Positions 19,704 through 29,795 of a DNA stretch of 64,000 nt are shown piece by piece. This DNA comes from Mesorhizobium helmanticense (GTDB lineage: Bacteria > Pseudomonadota > Alphaproteobacteria > Rhizobiales > Rhizobiaceae). The notes under the pieces were generated by a model that was given only the letters and a program-made list of their open reading frames with translations, had not been told where the DNA came from and searched no databases. Location: contig NZ_PZJX01000028.1 of the NCBI RefSeq assembly GCF_003034915.1, positions 248,001 to 312,000 on the forward strand. Direction: 5' to 3'. The position numbers and the translations under genes are program-made. Positions within the stretch are counted from its first letter, which is position 1, and every line of letters starts with the position of its first letter.

Positions 19704-22055
19704 TCAGCCCGCGATCCTGGAGAAATCGGCGACCTGATCGGTGGCTGCCCGGATCCGGGCGAGCAAGGCCAGGCGATTGGCGCGGACGGCCTGATCCTCG
19801 TCGTTTACCAGCACTTGCTCGAAGAATGAATCAACCGGCTCGCGCAACACGCTAAGCGCCAGCATGGCGGCGGAAAAGTCTTCGTTTCGAATCGCTTCGC
19901 CGGCTTGCCTCTCAGCTTGATTCACCGCCGCAAACAGCGATTTCTCGGCCGCTTCCCGAAACAGCGCCGGCTCGACATGATCGGCAATCGTCGTTTTCTT
20001 CTTCTCCTCGGCGGCCAGGATGTTTGCCGCACGCTTGGTGCCGGCAAGCAGGTTCTTGCCGTCCTCGGTGTCGAGGAAGGAGCCGAGGGCTTCGACACGG
20101 CGGACGAGCATCGCCAAGTCATCGTTAACGGCGTCGCCTATCCTGCCTTCATGTTCTATGCCGCCTCCTTTGAGGAGTTTGACTGCGTCTATAAGGTCGT
20201 ATCTCTGTCCCCGGTCTCTGAGGACCTGCTCCAGTCGATCCAAAACGAAATCCCGCAGTGACGCCGAATCTGACATCACTTTGATCATCACTTCGAAAAT
20301 TGCCCCGTGAATTTCCTTCTGCTGCTTTTCGGCGGCGATTGCCTTAAGCCGATACTCGAGAAGCTTATCCATTTCGCCCGCTGGAAAAGCGGCAATGTAG
20401 CTTTCCATGCTGCGAAGAAAATTGGGAAGCTCGTTCGAACGCCAATTGAGACCGTGCATTAGAGCGAGAGAAATTATCGAGCACCGAACATCATTGTCTA
20501 GAATCAACCGGATCATCCCTAGCGCCGCCCTGCGAAGCGCGTAGGGATCCTTGCTGCCGGTTGGCTTCTCGTCGATGGCCCAGAATCCAACCAGCATATC
20601 GAGCTTGTCGGCGAGCGCCACCGCAATCGACACGGGATCGGACGGCACGCTGTCGGACGGACCCTGCGGCTTGTAGTGTTCCTCGATTGTCGCGGCGACC
20701 GAAGGATGCTCGCCTTGCAGCAGCGCATATTTGTGGCCCATGGCGCCCTGCAGTTCAGGGAATTCGCCGACCACTTCAGTCGTCAAATCGGCCTTTGCCA
20801 AAACTGCGGCACGCTCGACAAGATCGGGATCGGCACCGACGATAGGCGCGATCGCGCGCGCTAAATTCCGGATGCGCATCACCCGCTCGCCCTGCGTGCC
20901 AAGCTTGGCATGGAACGTCACGTTGAGATGGTCGAGGCGGGCCATGCGCTGGTCGAGCGGTTTCTTGAGATCCAGCCCGAATTTTTCGGCCGATGCCTTG
21001 AGCTGGTCGAGATCAGGCAAATCGCCCTGGTCGGTCGTCCAGAAATAGAGGGCGTCGGAGAGACGCGCGCGCACCACCTTGCCGTTGCCGTGCGCGATCT
21101 CCTTGCCGCCATCCTTCGCCTCGATATTGGCGGTCAGGATGAAGCGGTTGGACAGGTCCTCGCCATCACCTTGCGGGCGCGTCACGAAACATTTCTGGTT
21201 GGCGCGGATGGTCAGCCGGATCACCTCGGCGGGTATGGCCAGGAAATCCTCCTCGAACTCGCCCATCAGCACGACCGGCCATTCGACCAGCCCGGATACT
21301 TCTTCCAGCAATCCCTCGTCCTCGACGAGGTCGAGCCCGTTGGCGAAGGCGAGGTTGCGGGCGTCGGCAAGGATGATCTCCTTGCGCCGGTCGGCATCGA
21401 GCACGACCTTGGCCGCTTCCAGCTTGCTCACATAATCATCGAAGCGGCGCACGGTGATTTCGCCCGGCGCGAGGAAGCGATGGCCGTAGGTGACATTGCC
21501 CGAGCGGATGCCGTCGATCTCGAAATCGACCACCACCGGCTCCTCGGTCTCCGGGCCGAAGGTGCACAGGATCGATTGCAGCGGCCGCACCCAGCGCAAT
21601 GAGCCCGGCTTCGCCGAAGCCGGCCCCCACCGCATCGATTTCGGCCAGGGAAAGCTGCGGATGATGCCGGGCACCAGTTCGGCGATGATGTCTTCCGCCG
21701 CCCTGCCCGGCCTGGAGATATGGGCGACATAGAAGTCGCCCTTCTTCGGATCGGCATGGATATGCGCCTCGGCAGCCGAGGCAAGGCCGGCCTTGCGCAG
21801 GAAACCCTGGACAGCCTGCTCCGGCGCCTTGGTCGAGGGGCCCTTGATCTCCTCGTTGATGTCCTTGGAGCGCGCGGTCAGGCCTCTGATATCGAGCGAA
21901 AGACGCCGCGGCGTCCAGTATTCGCGCGCCGCCTCGTAGGTCAGGCCCGCCTCGACAAGACCGTCGGTCAGCATCTTCCTCAGGTCGCCCGCAGCCTTGC
22001 GCTGCATGCGGGCGGGGATTTCTTCGGAGCGAAGTTCGAGAAGCAGGTCGGGCAT
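19704..22055 (-). CDS. glyS: Glycine-tRNA ligase beta subunit
   Basis: 783-residue beta subunit of the alpha2beta2 bacterial glycyl-tRNA synthetase. It begins [17 protein letters not shown], the family start, and has the HD-like region around [14 protein letters not shown] and [17 protein letters not shown]. The C-terminal DALR-type domain that binds the tRNA anticodon covers about the last 110 residues. The length is somewhat above the usual 690-730. ATG 22055 was chosen by homology; a longer frame to 22100 lacks the family start. The alpha subunit lies upstream in the same direction but separated by a membrane protein gene. Confidence 0.95.
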   Translation of the reverse strand: MPDLLLELRSEEIPARMQRKAAGDLRKMLTDGLVEAGLTYEAAREYWTPRRLSLDIRGLTARSKDINEEIKGPSTKAPEQAVQGFLRKAGLASAAEAHIHADPKKGDFYVAHISRPGRAAEDIIAELVPGIIRSFPWPKSMRWGPASAKPGSLRWVRPLQSILCTFGPETEEPVVVDFEIDGIRSGNVTYGHRFLAPGEITVRRFDDYVSKLEAAKVVLDADRRKEIILADARNLAFANGLDLVEDEGLLEEVSGLVEWPVVLMGEFEEDFLAIPAEVIRLTIRANQKCFVTRPQGDGEDLSNRFILTANIEAKDGGKEIAHGNGKVVRARLSDALYFWTTDQGDLPDLDQLKASAEKFGLDLKKPLDQRMARLDHLNVTFHAKLGTQGERVMRIRNLARAIAPIVGADPDLVERAAVLAKADLTTEVVGEFPELQGAMGHKYALLQGEHPSVAATIEEHYKPQGPSDSVPSDPVSIAVALADKLDMLVGFWAIDEKPTGSKDPYALRRAALGMIRLILDNDVRCSIISLALMHGLNWRSNELPNFLRSMESYIAAFPAGEMDKLLEYRLKAIAAEKQQKEIHGAIFEVMIKVMSDSASLRDFVLDRLEQVLRDRGQRYDLIDAVKLLKGGGIEHEGRIGDAVNDDLAMLVRRVEALGSFLDTEDGKNLLAGTKRAANILAAEEKKKTTIADHVEPALFREAAEKSLFAAVNQAERQAGEAIRNEDFSAAMLALSVLREPVDSFFEQVLVNDEDQAVRANRLALLARIRAATDQVADFSRIAG

Positions 22056-22281
22056 TGGATGGGGCTCACGCGGCAAAATGGTCCGCGCGGGGCATAGCAA
22101 CTCGGCTGGCCGCTGTCACCCTTCCGCGCAACATCGAGGCATCTGCCGGCGATTTCCGAAAAAATTCGACGGACTGTCGGGCCGAGGCAAACCCGCTCGT
22201 CCTTGGATCAAAGATTTCCATGAACCGAACGCAGCGCTGAAGCGACCCACGCTCAGGCAGAGAACTATTGGCTGAACGACA

Positions 22282-22470
22282 ATGAAAACGGCATCGACAT
22301 TCCTGCAGATCCTGGCGCTCAGCGCCTGCTTTGCCGCGCAGGTGCATGGCACGTTCGCGATGCCGGGCGTCAGGCAGGCGCTGCGGACCATCGATGGCGC
22401 GAGCGGTCAGGGCATGTTTGCCGCGGCGCTCTACACCGTGTCGCCGGCGGCCAGCCCGGCGCTGTCCTGA
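22282..22470 (+). CDS. Possible small secreted peptide
   Basis: 62 residues beginning with a plausible signal peptide (MKTASTFLQILALSACFAAQVHG) and a short mature part. It has no clear ribosome site and overlaps the 3' end of the convergent DUF4328 gene by 40 bp. The signal-peptide character and the absence of other genes in the 22056-22430 gap are the only support. Confidence 0.3.
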   Translation: MKTASTFLQILALSACFAAQVHGTFAMPGVRQALRTIDGASGQGMFAAALYTVSPAASPALS

Positions 22471-23126
22471 GCCCGCAAGGCGGACGCAGCCGGCCACGCG
22501 GTCTGCCGACGATAAATCTCCTTCACGACCTCCAGGAAGAGCAGGCTCAGCACAATGCCTGCGACATCGGCCGCGGTGAGCGCAATCGAGGCATTCTTCA
22601 GCTCCGGAAGCTCCTCCGCATTCATGGTGAGCTTGAAGGACAGGCGGCCGAGCACATTGGCCACCAGCCAGGCGAACCACCAGCCCGGCAGCGATCCCGA
22701 GGTTTCGTCCGATTTCCAGTCCGGCGACCCGCTGCTCGCGCGCCAGATCTCGGACATCGCCTGGTAGGGTTTCCACAGATTGGCGATCGGAATGAAGTAC
22801 CAGCCGATCGCCCAGCCGGGCGTGAATTCCATGTCCTTCGCACCAAGCAGCCTGATGTTTTTGTTGGCGAGCCTGATCCAGGCCAGAATGGTGACGGCCT
22901 GAGCCACATATAGAACGAGCTGAATGATACCGATCGCGCCCTGCCTCAAATCGTTCCGGTTGGCCGCTGCCGCGAGGTCGTAGTCATAGCTGCCGCTCTC
23001 GATGTCGCTGAGCAGCCAAAGCTCGGACAGGCCGGACAGGACGGCGATCGTGTCGACCAGGATGCCAATCCAGAGCAGCCTGACGACCCAGGTTGTGCTG
23101 ATCGAAAAGTTTCGGAAAATGCCCAC
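22431..23126 (-). CDS. DUF4328 membrane protein
   Basis: 231 residues with about five hydrophobic helices. The family mark is the block FTPGWAIGWYFIPIANLWKPYQ followed by MSEIWRAS, known from DUF4328 proteins in actinobacteria and proteobacteria. It is an inner-membrane protein of unknown function. It lies between glyQ and glyS in the same direction (87 bp after the glyQ stop, 375 bp before the glyS start), so in this genome the two synthetase subunits are separated by an unrelated membrane gene that may share the transcript. Confidence 0.8.
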   Translation of the reverse strand: MGIFRNFSISTTWVVRLLWIGILVDTIAVLSGLSELWLLSDIESGSYDYDLAAAANRNDLRQGAIGIIQLVLYVAQAVTILAWIRLANKNIRLLGAKDMEFTPGWAIGWYFIPIANLWKPYQAMSEIWRASSGSPDWKSDETSGSLPGWWFAWLVANVLGRLSFKLTMNAEELPELKNASIALTAADVAGIVLSLLFLEVVKEIYRRQTAWPAASALRAQDSAGLAAGDTV

Positions 23127-23213
23127 GTTAACTGCCCCCCGGCTTGCACGCGCTCACAACCTAAACGGGAAAAGAGGAAAATCAAGCGGGAAGGTTGATC
23201 ATGTGCGACCTCT

Positions 23214-24158
23214 TCAGGCCGCCAGCCCTCCGGCCTGCGTCAGCAGAAACGCCTCGCCGCAGGCCTTTGCCAGATTGCGCACCCGCAGGATGTAGCTTTG
23301 GCGCTCGGTGACCGAGATCACGCCGCGCGCATCGAGCAGGTTGAAGACGTGGCTGGCCTTGATGCACTGGTCATAGGCGGGAAACACCATGCGGTGCATC
23401 GCCAGATTGTCGCTTGGCGCCGGCGCGCCCGCATCGAGCAGCGCCTTGCACTCGGCTTCGGCGTCGTCAAAGTGCCGGAGCAGTATTGCCGTGTCGGCGA
23501 ATTCGAAATTGTGGCGCGAATATTCCTGCTCGGCCTGCAGGAAGACGTCGCCATAGGTCACCTTGTCGGCGCCCTCGCGGCCATTGAAATTGAGGTCGTA
23601 GACATTGTCGACGCCCTGCACATACATGGCCAGCCGCTCCAGCCCGTAGGTGAGCTCGCCCGCTACCGGCGCGCATTCGATGCCGCAAACCTGCTGGAAA
23701 TAGGTGAATTGCGAGACTTCCATGCCGTCGCACCAGCACTCCCAGCCCAGCCCCCAGGCGCCCAGCGTCGGGCTTTCCCAATCGTCTTCGACGAAGCGGA
23801 TGTCGTGCAGCAGCGGATCGACGCCGATCGCCTCGAGCGAGCCGAGATAGAGCTCCTGCAGATTGGGCGGGTTCGGCTTCAGGATCACCTGATACTGGTA
23901 GTAGTGCTGCAGCCGGTTCGGGTTCTCGCCGTAGCGTCCGTCCTTGGGCCGGCGCGAAGGTTGCACATAGGCCGCGTTCCAACGCTTGGGCCCGAGCGCG
24001 CGCAGCGTTGTCGCCGGATGAAAGGTGCCGGCGCCGACTTCCATGTCGTAGGGCTGGAGGACGACGCAGCCATAGTCCGCCCAGTAATTGTGCAAGGTCA
24101 GGATCAGCCCCTGGAACGAGCGGCTGGGATGCATATGGGCGGGAATGGCAACGGTCAC
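23214..24158 (-). CDS. glyQ: Glycine-tRNA ligase alpha subunit
   Basis: 314-residue catalytic subunit of the bacterial-type glycyl-tRNA synthetase. Long exact-looking family blocks are present: [40 protein letters not shown], and [20 protein letters not shown] take a GTG start at 24158 (reads [12 protein letters not shown]) because GAGG lies 6 nt upstream and relatives begin with an IPAHMHPS segment; ATG 24134 is the alternative. It charges tRNA-Gly together with GlyS. Confidence 0.95.
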   Translation of the reverse strand: MTVAIPAHMHPSRSFQGLILTLHNYWADYGCVVLQPYDMEVGAGTFHPATTLRALGPKRWNAAYVQPSRRPKDGRYGENPNRLQHYYQYQVILKPNPPNLQELYLGSLEAIGVDPLLHDIRFVEDDWESPTLGAWGLGWECWCDGMEVSQFTYFQQVCGIECAPVAGELTYGLERLAMYVQGVDNVYDLNFNGREGADKVTYGDVFLQAEQEYSRHNFEFADTAILLRHFDDAEAECKALLDAGAPAPSDNLAMHRMVFPAYDQCIKASHVFNLLDARGVISVTERQSYILRVRNLAKACGEAFLLTQAGGLAA

Positions 24159-24230
24159 GGCGGCCTCGACGGGAAAGGCGGGGATGCGGCCCTCCCTAGA
24201 GCGCCGCTCCGCAGGCGTCAAGGCAAGGGG

Positions 24231-25991
24231 TCAGCCCTTCGGCGGCTTCACCTTCGGAGTTTCCTGCGCCGTGTTGGATTCGATCGGCGGCAGGCCCTTC
24301 AAAAGCTTCTGCTGCACGGCGGCAAGCACATCCGGGTCCGGCTTCAGGTCGCGGGCCTGGTTCCACTGGAAGGTGGCTTCCAGCTTGCGGCCGACGCGCC
24401 AGTAGGCGTCGCCGAGGTGGTCGTTCAGCACCGGATCTTCCGGCTTCAGCGACACGGCCCGCTCCATTTCACGCACAGCGTCGTCGAACCGGCCGAGGCG
24501 GTAATAGGCCCAGCCCAGCGAATCGACGATGTAGCCGTCGCTCGGCCGGAGATCGACGGCCTTCTGGATCATCTGAAGGCCTTCCTTGAGGTTCATGTTC
24601 ATGTCGACCCAGGAATAGCCGAGATAGTTCAGAACCTGTGGCTGGTCGGGGAACAATTCCAGCGCCTTGCGGAAATTCGGCTCGGCCTTCGGCCATTCCT
24701 TCAGCCGCTCATAGGCGATGCCGCGCTGGTAGAAGATGTTCCAGTTGGCGCCGGTCGGCGTCTTCAGCACCTCCACCGCCTTGTCGTAGAGATTGGCCGC
24801 GGCGCGGAAATCCTCCTTGGCGGCGTAGACGCCGCCGAGCGCCAGATAGGCGCGCATGTCGTCGGGATGCGCGTCGACCAGTGCCTTCAGATGGGTGACC
24901 GCCTCGTCTTGGCGGTCGAGGTCGGCAAGGTTGAGGCCGAGCTGCAGGTCCGAAAGCTCCTTGAGCGGCGAACTGGCGGGAATGCGGCGATACAGGGCGA
25001 TGGCGCCTTCGCCGTCCTTCAATTGCTCGGCGACAGCCGCAAGCTGGACAAGGGCCGCATCGCTGTCGGGCTTCAGCGCCAGGGCATATTGCAGATAGAG
25101 GCGCACGAACGGCTCGCCGCCGCCGCGATTGAGCGCGGTGGCGAGATCGAGCAGGATTTCCGAGGCGCCGTCCGACGGGCCGGCAACGAAGGGTTCGACC
25201 TTCTCGCCCTTGGTGATCTTGTCGCGAAGGGCCGATATCTCAACCTTGCCGGGCGCGAACGTCTCGGCCTGGTCCAGCACCGAAAGCGCCTTGGCCTTGT
25301 CGCCCTTGCGGGCGAGGAAGGAGGCGTAGGCCTGTGCGTTGCGCAGCCAGGTCTCGGGCGCAGCACCACCGGCCGTGGTGTCAGCCAAGGTCGCGGCATA
25401 GAGTTCGTCGGCCTTTTCGGGCAAGCCCGAGGCGTCGGCGATCAGCGCGCGATGGTAGGATTTGAACAGGCCGAACCAGTCAGGCCCCTGCAGCTTGTCG
25501 ACGAAGGTCAAGGCATCGCTGCTGTCACCAGCGCCCTGCTTGGCCCATCCGGTCATGATGCCGGAGATCAGCCGGTCGAGATCGGATTCGAGCGAAAGCT
25601 TGAGCCAGTATTCAGCCTTGGAGAAATCCTTCTTGTGGAAAGAACCGACGGCGAGCGCCAGGCGCGAGAACCGCTCGACATCGGGAACGGTCTTGAGCTT
25701 GTCGGCATAGACCAGGGATTCCTCGAAGCGTCCCTGCGCGATCAGCGACAGCATCAGGCTTTGCTGCAATGAGGTGTCGCCGGGATCGAAGGCGAGCGCC
25801 TGCTTGTAATAGGTGATGGCGCTGTCGAGATCGTTGTCGCCTTCGGCGACCCGCGCGGCGAGATAAGCGCCCGAGAAGGATGTGATCTTGACCGGTTCGG
25901 TGGTCTGTTTGGCATAGGCCGGCAGATCGGACACCGCCATAGCCGTCACAATTGCCAGCCCTGCCAGCCAGCGCGCACATCCTTGCCGCAT
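24231..25991 (-). CDS. Exported tetratricopeptide-repeat protein
   Basis: 586 residues. A signal peptide (basic MRQG, hydrophobic WLAGLAIVTAMAV, AYA cleavage area) is followed by about a dozen helical TPR pairs; clear TPR consensus segments include DNDLDSAITYYKQALAFDPGDTS-type units at the start and LNYLGYSWVDMNMNLKEGLQ near the end. Such proteins are found in the periplasm or outer membrane of rhizobia and act as assembly scaffolds; target unknown. ATG 25991 was preferred to ATG 25994 on spacing from AAGGA. It is divergent from the LuxR gene, 72 bp upstream of glyQ. Confidence 0.8.
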   Translation of the reverse strand: MRQGCARWLAGLAIVTAMAVSDLPAYAKQTTEPVKITSFSGAYLAARVAEGDNDLDSAITYYKQALAFDPGDTSLQQSLMLSLIAQGRFEESLVYADKLKTVPDVERFSRLALAVGSFHKKDFSKAEYWLKLSLESDLDRLISGIMTGWAKQGAGDSSDALTFVDKLQGPDWFGLFKSYHRALIADASGLPEKADELYAATLADTTAGGAAPETWLRNAQAYASFLARKGDKAKALSVLDQAETFAPGKVEISALRDKITKGEKVEPFVAGPSDGASEILLDLATALNRGGGEPFVRLYLQYALALKPDSDAALVQLAAVAEQLKDGEGAIALYRRIPASSPLKELSDLQLGLNLADLDRQDEAVTHLKALVDAHPDDMRAYLALGGVYAAKEDFRAAANLYDKAVEVLKTPTGANWNIFYQRGIAYERLKEWPKAEPNFRKALELFPDQPQVLNYLGYSWVDMNMNLKEGLQMIQKAVDLRPSDGYIVDSLGWAYYRLGRFDDAVREMERAVSLKPEDPVLNDHLGDAYWRVGRKLEATFQWNQARDLKPDPDVLAAVQQKLLKGLPPIESNTAQETPKVKPPKG

Positions 25992-26301
25992 CATATTCCT
26001 TTCAGCCTGGGGCTCCCGCATCCGCGGGCTCACCATAGACTCGATCTTTTCCGGGCAAAGCATGGCCTTTTTTGGGTCAAGCATCAATCCGGCCCGAATT
26101 CACAATCGGGTCATGCGATTAAGAAAGCATGCCGACAGGCGAATGCACCTCTTCAAATATCGCCCTGCGACGTTCCAATGTGACGTTGCTCACTTCAATG
26201 CCTCCGATGTTCCCGTAAGCAGCAAGGGTTGAGAACTGCCGCGACGTAAACCACCCGTGGCGCGTGCAGAAGGATGCGCTTGCTTCGCCGAGGAGGTGCC
26301 T
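25992..26301. other. 310-bp divergent intergenic region
   Basis: Between the TPR gene and the LuxR-type regulator. I see a small inverted repeat (CCCGC-ATC-CGCGGG near 26018-26032), an AT-richer stretch GCGATTAAGAAAGC around 26115, and no gene. It probably holds both promoters; a LuxR-type palindrome was not found. Confidence 0.5.
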
Positions 26302-27402
26302 ATGCTGGAAATGCCGCGTAACGAGCAAGCCTTCGCCATTGTCGATTTGATCTATGAAGCGGCCTTCGCCGCCGAGAGGTGGCCGGATGCGCTGGAAGCG
26401 GCCAGCGCGCTGTCGCGCTCGGCGGGCGGCGCGATTTTCGTGGTCAGCGACCATGCGCCGGTTCGCGCCATCGGCGAGGCGCATCTCCAGCCGTTGCTCG
26501 ACGCGTTCATGGCGAAGGACAATTGGGCGGCTTCCCAGAGCGTCCAGCGCATGCTGAGTGCCCGGCCGGCGAGCTTCGCGCGGATCGACGAGTTCATGAC
26601 CGGCGAAGAGATCGAGCGCGATCCCATCTGCACATCCGCCAAAGCTTTCGGCGTCGGGTCGCTCGTCTGCACATCGATTTCGATGCCCGGTGGAGAGCTT
26701 TTCCTGTTTGTGTTCCTGCGCTGGCTGAAGGACGGCGATTACGATCAGGCCACGATCGATCTGTTGAACGGGCTGCGTCCGCATCTGGCACGCGCTGGCC
26801 TCATAGCCCAGCGCCTGGGTCTGGAGCGAGCAGGCACGGCCGTGTCCGTCCTCGGTGACATGGGATTGCCGGCCGCCGTCACGAACGGATCGGGCCGTGT
26901 GCTGCTGGCCAACAGCCTCCTGGACGGGATGGCGGACGTTTTCCGATCCCTGGCTCATGGCGGCATGGCGCTTGTCGACGAACCGGCAAACGCGCTTTTC
27001 CAGCAGGCCGTCGTCCAGAACAGGGATAACCGCGTCGTGCGCTCCATCCCCGTTCCGGTCGTGCGGGAGCGGCCCGCGCTGATCGTTCACCTGTTGCCGT
27101 TGCGCCGCGCCGCGCACGATATTTTTTCGGGCGCCGAAATTCTGGTCGCTGCGACGACGGTAAGCGTTGACGCCACCATTGCGTCGCCGAGCATCCTTGC
27201 GGCCCTGTTCGACCTGACGCCGGCGGAAGCCCGGCTCGCCACCGCGCTTGCCTCAGGCCGTTCCACGCAGGAAGCGGCCATGGAAATCGGCATCGCCGTC
27301 AAATCGGCCCGCAGCTACCTCGAACGAATCTTCCGAAAGACCGGGACCAACCGCCAAAGCCAGCTCGTGGCGCTGCTGAAGAGCGCGCGGTCTTTTGTGT
27401 GA
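26302..27402 (+). CDS. LuxR-family regulator with C-terminal helix-turn-helix
   Basis: 366 residues. The C-terminus is a LuxR-type DNA-binding domain: LTPAEARLATALASGRSTQE then a recognition helix KSARSYLERIFRKTGTNRQSQL. The N-terminal 280 residues form an all-alpha/beta PAS- or GAF-like sensor, not an autoinducer domain (no AHL-binding Trp/Asp motif) and not a receiver domain. GGAGG is 6 nt before ATG 26302. Signal and targets unknown; it stands alone. Confidence 0.72.
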   Translation: MLEMPRNEQAFAIVDLIYEAAFAAERWPDALEAASALSRSAGGAIFVVSDHAPVRAIGEAHLQPLLDAFMAKDNWAASQSVQRMLSARPASFARIDEFMTGEEIERDPICTSAKAFGVGSLVCTSISMPGGELFLFVFLRWLKDGDYDQATIDLLNGLRPHLARAGLIAQRLGLERAGTAVSVLGDMGLPAAVTNGSGRVLLANSLLDGMADVFRSLAHGGMALVDEPANALFQQAVVQNRDNRVVRSIPVPVVRERPALIVHLLPLRRAAHDIFSGAEILVAATTVSVDATIASPSILAALFDLTPAEARLATALASGRSTQEAAMEIGIAVKSARSYLERIFRKTGTNRQSQLVALLKSARSFV

Positions 27403-27454
27403 TCCAATAAGCTGTTCCGTCGAACCACGGATCCGCAGATGCCGCTCGGCTTAC

Positions 27455-28471
27455 TCAGCTCACCCGGCTGATGCAGAAATCGATGACGTCGATGAGCGCC
27501 GATTTCTGCGGCGTCGCCTCGAGCGGCGCCAGCGCGTCGCGGGCGATCTCGCCGAAATGGCGGGCGCGCCCGATTGTATCGGCGATCGCCCCGTGGCGGG
27601 TCATCAGGCCGATCGCCTTTTCCAGCCCGGCGTCATCGGTGACATTGTCCTCGATGGCGCGCTTCCAGAAGGTGCGTTCGGCCTTGGTGCCGCGCCGGTA
27701 GGCGAGGATGACCGGCAGCGTTACCTTGCCCTCGCGAAAGTCGTCGCCGACATTCTTGCCCAGATCCTTGCTGGTGCCGCCATAATCCAGCGCATCGTCG
27801 ATCAACTGGAAGGCCAGGCCGAGATTCATGCCATAGGAGCGCAGTGCCGCGCGATCGTTGCGCGTCGCCTGGGCGATGACGGGTCCGACCTCGGCGGCGG
27901 CCGAGAACAGCGCCGCGGTCTTGGCCTTGATGACGGCGAAATGCTCGTCCTCGGTGGTTTCGAGGTTTTTTGCGGCGGCGAGTTGCATCACCTCGCCCTC
28001 GGCGATGATCGAGGCGGCACTCGACAGGATGTCGAGCGCTTCCAGCGAACCGACATCGACCATCATGCGGAAAGCCTGACCAAGCAGGAAATCGCCAACC
28101 AGCACGCTTGCCTGGTTGCCCCAGATCATGCGGGCGGTCTTCTTGCCACGCCGCATGCCACTCTCGTCGACTACATCGTCGTGGAGAAGTGTCGCCGTGT
28201 GCATGAATTCGACCGATGTGGCGAGCTTGACATGGCCATCGCCCGAATAGCCGAACATCTGGGCCGAGGCGAGCGTCAGCATCGGCCGCAGCCGCTTGCC
28301 GCCGGACGAGATCAGGTGGTTGGCGACCTCCGGGATCATCTCGACATCGGAACCGGCCTTCGACAGGATCAATTTGTTGACCCTTGCCATGTCGGCGGCC
28401 GTCAGATCGATGAGATCCTTGATGGACGCAACTTCCCGCTTCCCGTTTTCAATGTTGAGAACGACACCCAC
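27455..28471 (-). CDS. ispB: Octaprenyl (polyprenyl) diphosphate synthase
   Basis: 338-residue trans-prenyltransferase that elongates farnesyl diphosphate for the ubiquinone side chain. Both Asp-rich motifs are present: DDVVD at 98-102 and DDALD at 225-229, with GGKRLRP at about 57-63 marking the active form. The family feeds UbiA (encoded at 13007-13990). The gene is convergent with the LuxR gene and divergent from DUF2007; the chain length is inferred from family knowledge. Confidence 0.93.
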   Translation of the reverse strand: MGVVLNIENGKREVASIKDLIDLTAADMARVNKLILSKAGSDVEMIPEVANHLISSGGKRLRPMLTLASAQMFGYSGDGHVKLATSVEFMHTATLLHDDVVDESGMRRGKKTARMIWGNQASVLVGDFLLGQAFRMMVDVGSLEALDILSSAASIIAEGEVMQLAAAKNLETTEDEHFAVIKAKTAALFSAAAEVGPVIAQATRNDRAALRSYGMNLGLAFQLIDDALDYGGTSKDLGKNVGDDFREGKVTLPVILAYRRGTKAERTFWKRAIEDNVTDDAGLEKAIGLMTRHGAIADTIGRARHFGEIARDALAPLEATPQKSALIDVIDFCISRVS

Positions 28472-28631
28472 GACAAAACTCCCAACCTCATATGCACGAC
28501 GGCACGCTGGTCCCTTGAGAAGACTCTAGGGCGCTACCCACCGGGGCGGCAAGAGGCGAATTGGCGCGGATGCTCTGGCGCCTGGGTCCATCCACATTTA
28601 CATCAAGGCCGCAAACTGCGAGTTTCGCCCA

Positions 28632-28856
28632 ATGATAGAGCTTATCCGCACCAACGATGCCGTGATCATCTCCTTTGTCGAATCGCTGATGCGCGACGCC
28701 GGCATCGGCTGTTTCGTGGCCGACCAGAATATGAGCGTGCTCGACGGGTCGATCGGCATCCTGCCCCGGCGCATCATGGTCGACGCCGATCAGGCCGACG
28801 CGGCGCGGCGCATCCTGACCGATGCCGGCATCGCCAACGAGATCCGCCTGACATAA
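28632..28856 (+). CDS. DUF2007 small protein
   Basis: 74-residue ferredoxin-like protein with the DUF2007 pattern: residues MIELIRTNDAV then FVESLMRDAGI, a short GSIG patch, and VDADQADAARRIL. The fold is a possible signal-transducing domain. It overlaps the next gene by one base (TAATG), a translationally coupled pair with a methyltransferase; this pairing is common in rhizobia. Function unknown. Confidence 0.85.
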   Translation: MIELIRTNDAVIISFVESLMRDAGIGCFVADQNMSVLDGSIGILPRRIMVDADQADAARRILTDAGIANEIRLT

Positions 28857-29656
28857 TGTCCGTGTCGCGCGCCACCCTTGTCCGCGACACGCCGGCCCAC
28901 ACGGTCGATGCCTTCCATCGCGGGCGCTTCTGGCTGGTGCAGCCGAAACAGGCCGGCCATCGCGCCGGCATGGATGCGATGATGCTGGCCGCTTCGGTAC
29001 CGTCCGCCTTCACTGGCCGGCTCGCCGATTTCGGCGCGGGCGCCGGTGCCGCGGGCCTCGCGGTGCTGTCACGCTGCCCGGCGGCGGAAGTGGTGCTCGT
29101 CGAACGCTCGCCTGAAATGGCGGGTTTTGCGGCAACCACGCTCGCCCACCCCGGCAACGCCCATCTCGGTGACCGCGCCCGCGTGCTCGCCGCCGATGTC
29201 ACCCTGTCGGGCCAGGCGCGGACGGCCGCCGGCCTTGCCGACAATTCCTTCGATTTCGTCATCATGAACCCGCCCTTCAACGCCGCCGAGGATCGCGCCA
29301 CGCCCGACCCGCTCAGAAAGGCGGCGCATGTGATGGAGGACGGGCTGTTCGATCACTGGATCCGAAGTGCCGCGGCGGTGGTCAGACCGCGCGGCGGTCT
29401 CGCCATCATTGCCCGGCCGGAGCAGCTCGGCGCCATTCTGGACGCGATATCGGGCCGTTTCGGCGACGCCGAGATGCTGGCCGTCCATCCGCGCCCCGAT
29501 GCGGCGGCGATCCGCATCATCCTCAGGGCAACGCTCGGTGCGCGCGGAAAACTGTCGATCCGCCCGCCGCTGATGCTGCATGCGCAATCGGGCGACGGCC
29601 CAACCGAGCGGACCGAGATGATCAACAACGGGCTGGCATCGCTGTTTGGCGATTGA
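28856..29656 (+). CDS. TrmN6-like tRNA(Val) adenine-N6 methyltransferase
   Basis: 266-residue class I SAM methyltransferase. Motif I is FGAGAGAAGLAVLSRC near residue 60-75, and the N6-adenine signature NPPFNAAED near 140-148 is intact, with a C-terminal RIILRATLGARGKL tail. The family (YfiC/TrmN) methylates A37 of tRNA1-Val(cmo5UAC). The gene shares its first base with the stop of DUF2007 and is followed by a dispersed palindrome. Confidence 0.85.
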   Translation: MSVSRATLVRDTPAHTVDAFHRGRFWLVQPKQAGHRAGMDAMMLAASVPSAFTGRLADFGAGAGAAGLAVLSRCPAAEVVLVERSPEMAGFAATTLAHPGNAHLGDRARVLAADVTLSGQARTAAGLADNSFDFVIMNPPFNAAEDRATPDPLRKAAHVMEDGLFDHWIRSAAAVVRPRGGLAIIARPEQLGAILDAISGRFGDAEMLAVHPRPDAAAIRIILRATLGARGKLSIRPPLMLHAQSGDGPTERTEMINNGLASLFGD

Positions 29657-29667
29657 TTTTTGATTTG

Positions 29668-29717
29668 ATGCATGTCGTTAACCCAAAACCGCAGCACACT
29701 TTTTGGGCGACTTGCAT
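29668..29717. repeat. Dispersed palindromic repeat A, copy 1
   Basis: 50-bp element with arms ATGCATGTCG and CGACTTGCAT (one mismatch) and the core CCCAAAACCGC-n-n-n-ACACTTTTTGGG. Copies 2 and 3 are at 35511 and 42594. It lies 11 bp after the TrmN stop in intergenic space. Confidence 0.85.
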
Positions 29718-29795
29718 CTTGCTGGCCGGCGTCGCGGCATTGCCGTTGGCTGGCGAACCGCCTACATGCCATCAGGCCAATTGACCGGAGATCCC

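Noticed and set aside
23298..25772. Open frame of 824 codons on the plus strand
   Set aside because: Antisense to glyQ and the TPR gene, both certain; the long frame reflects strand-asymmetric codon use.
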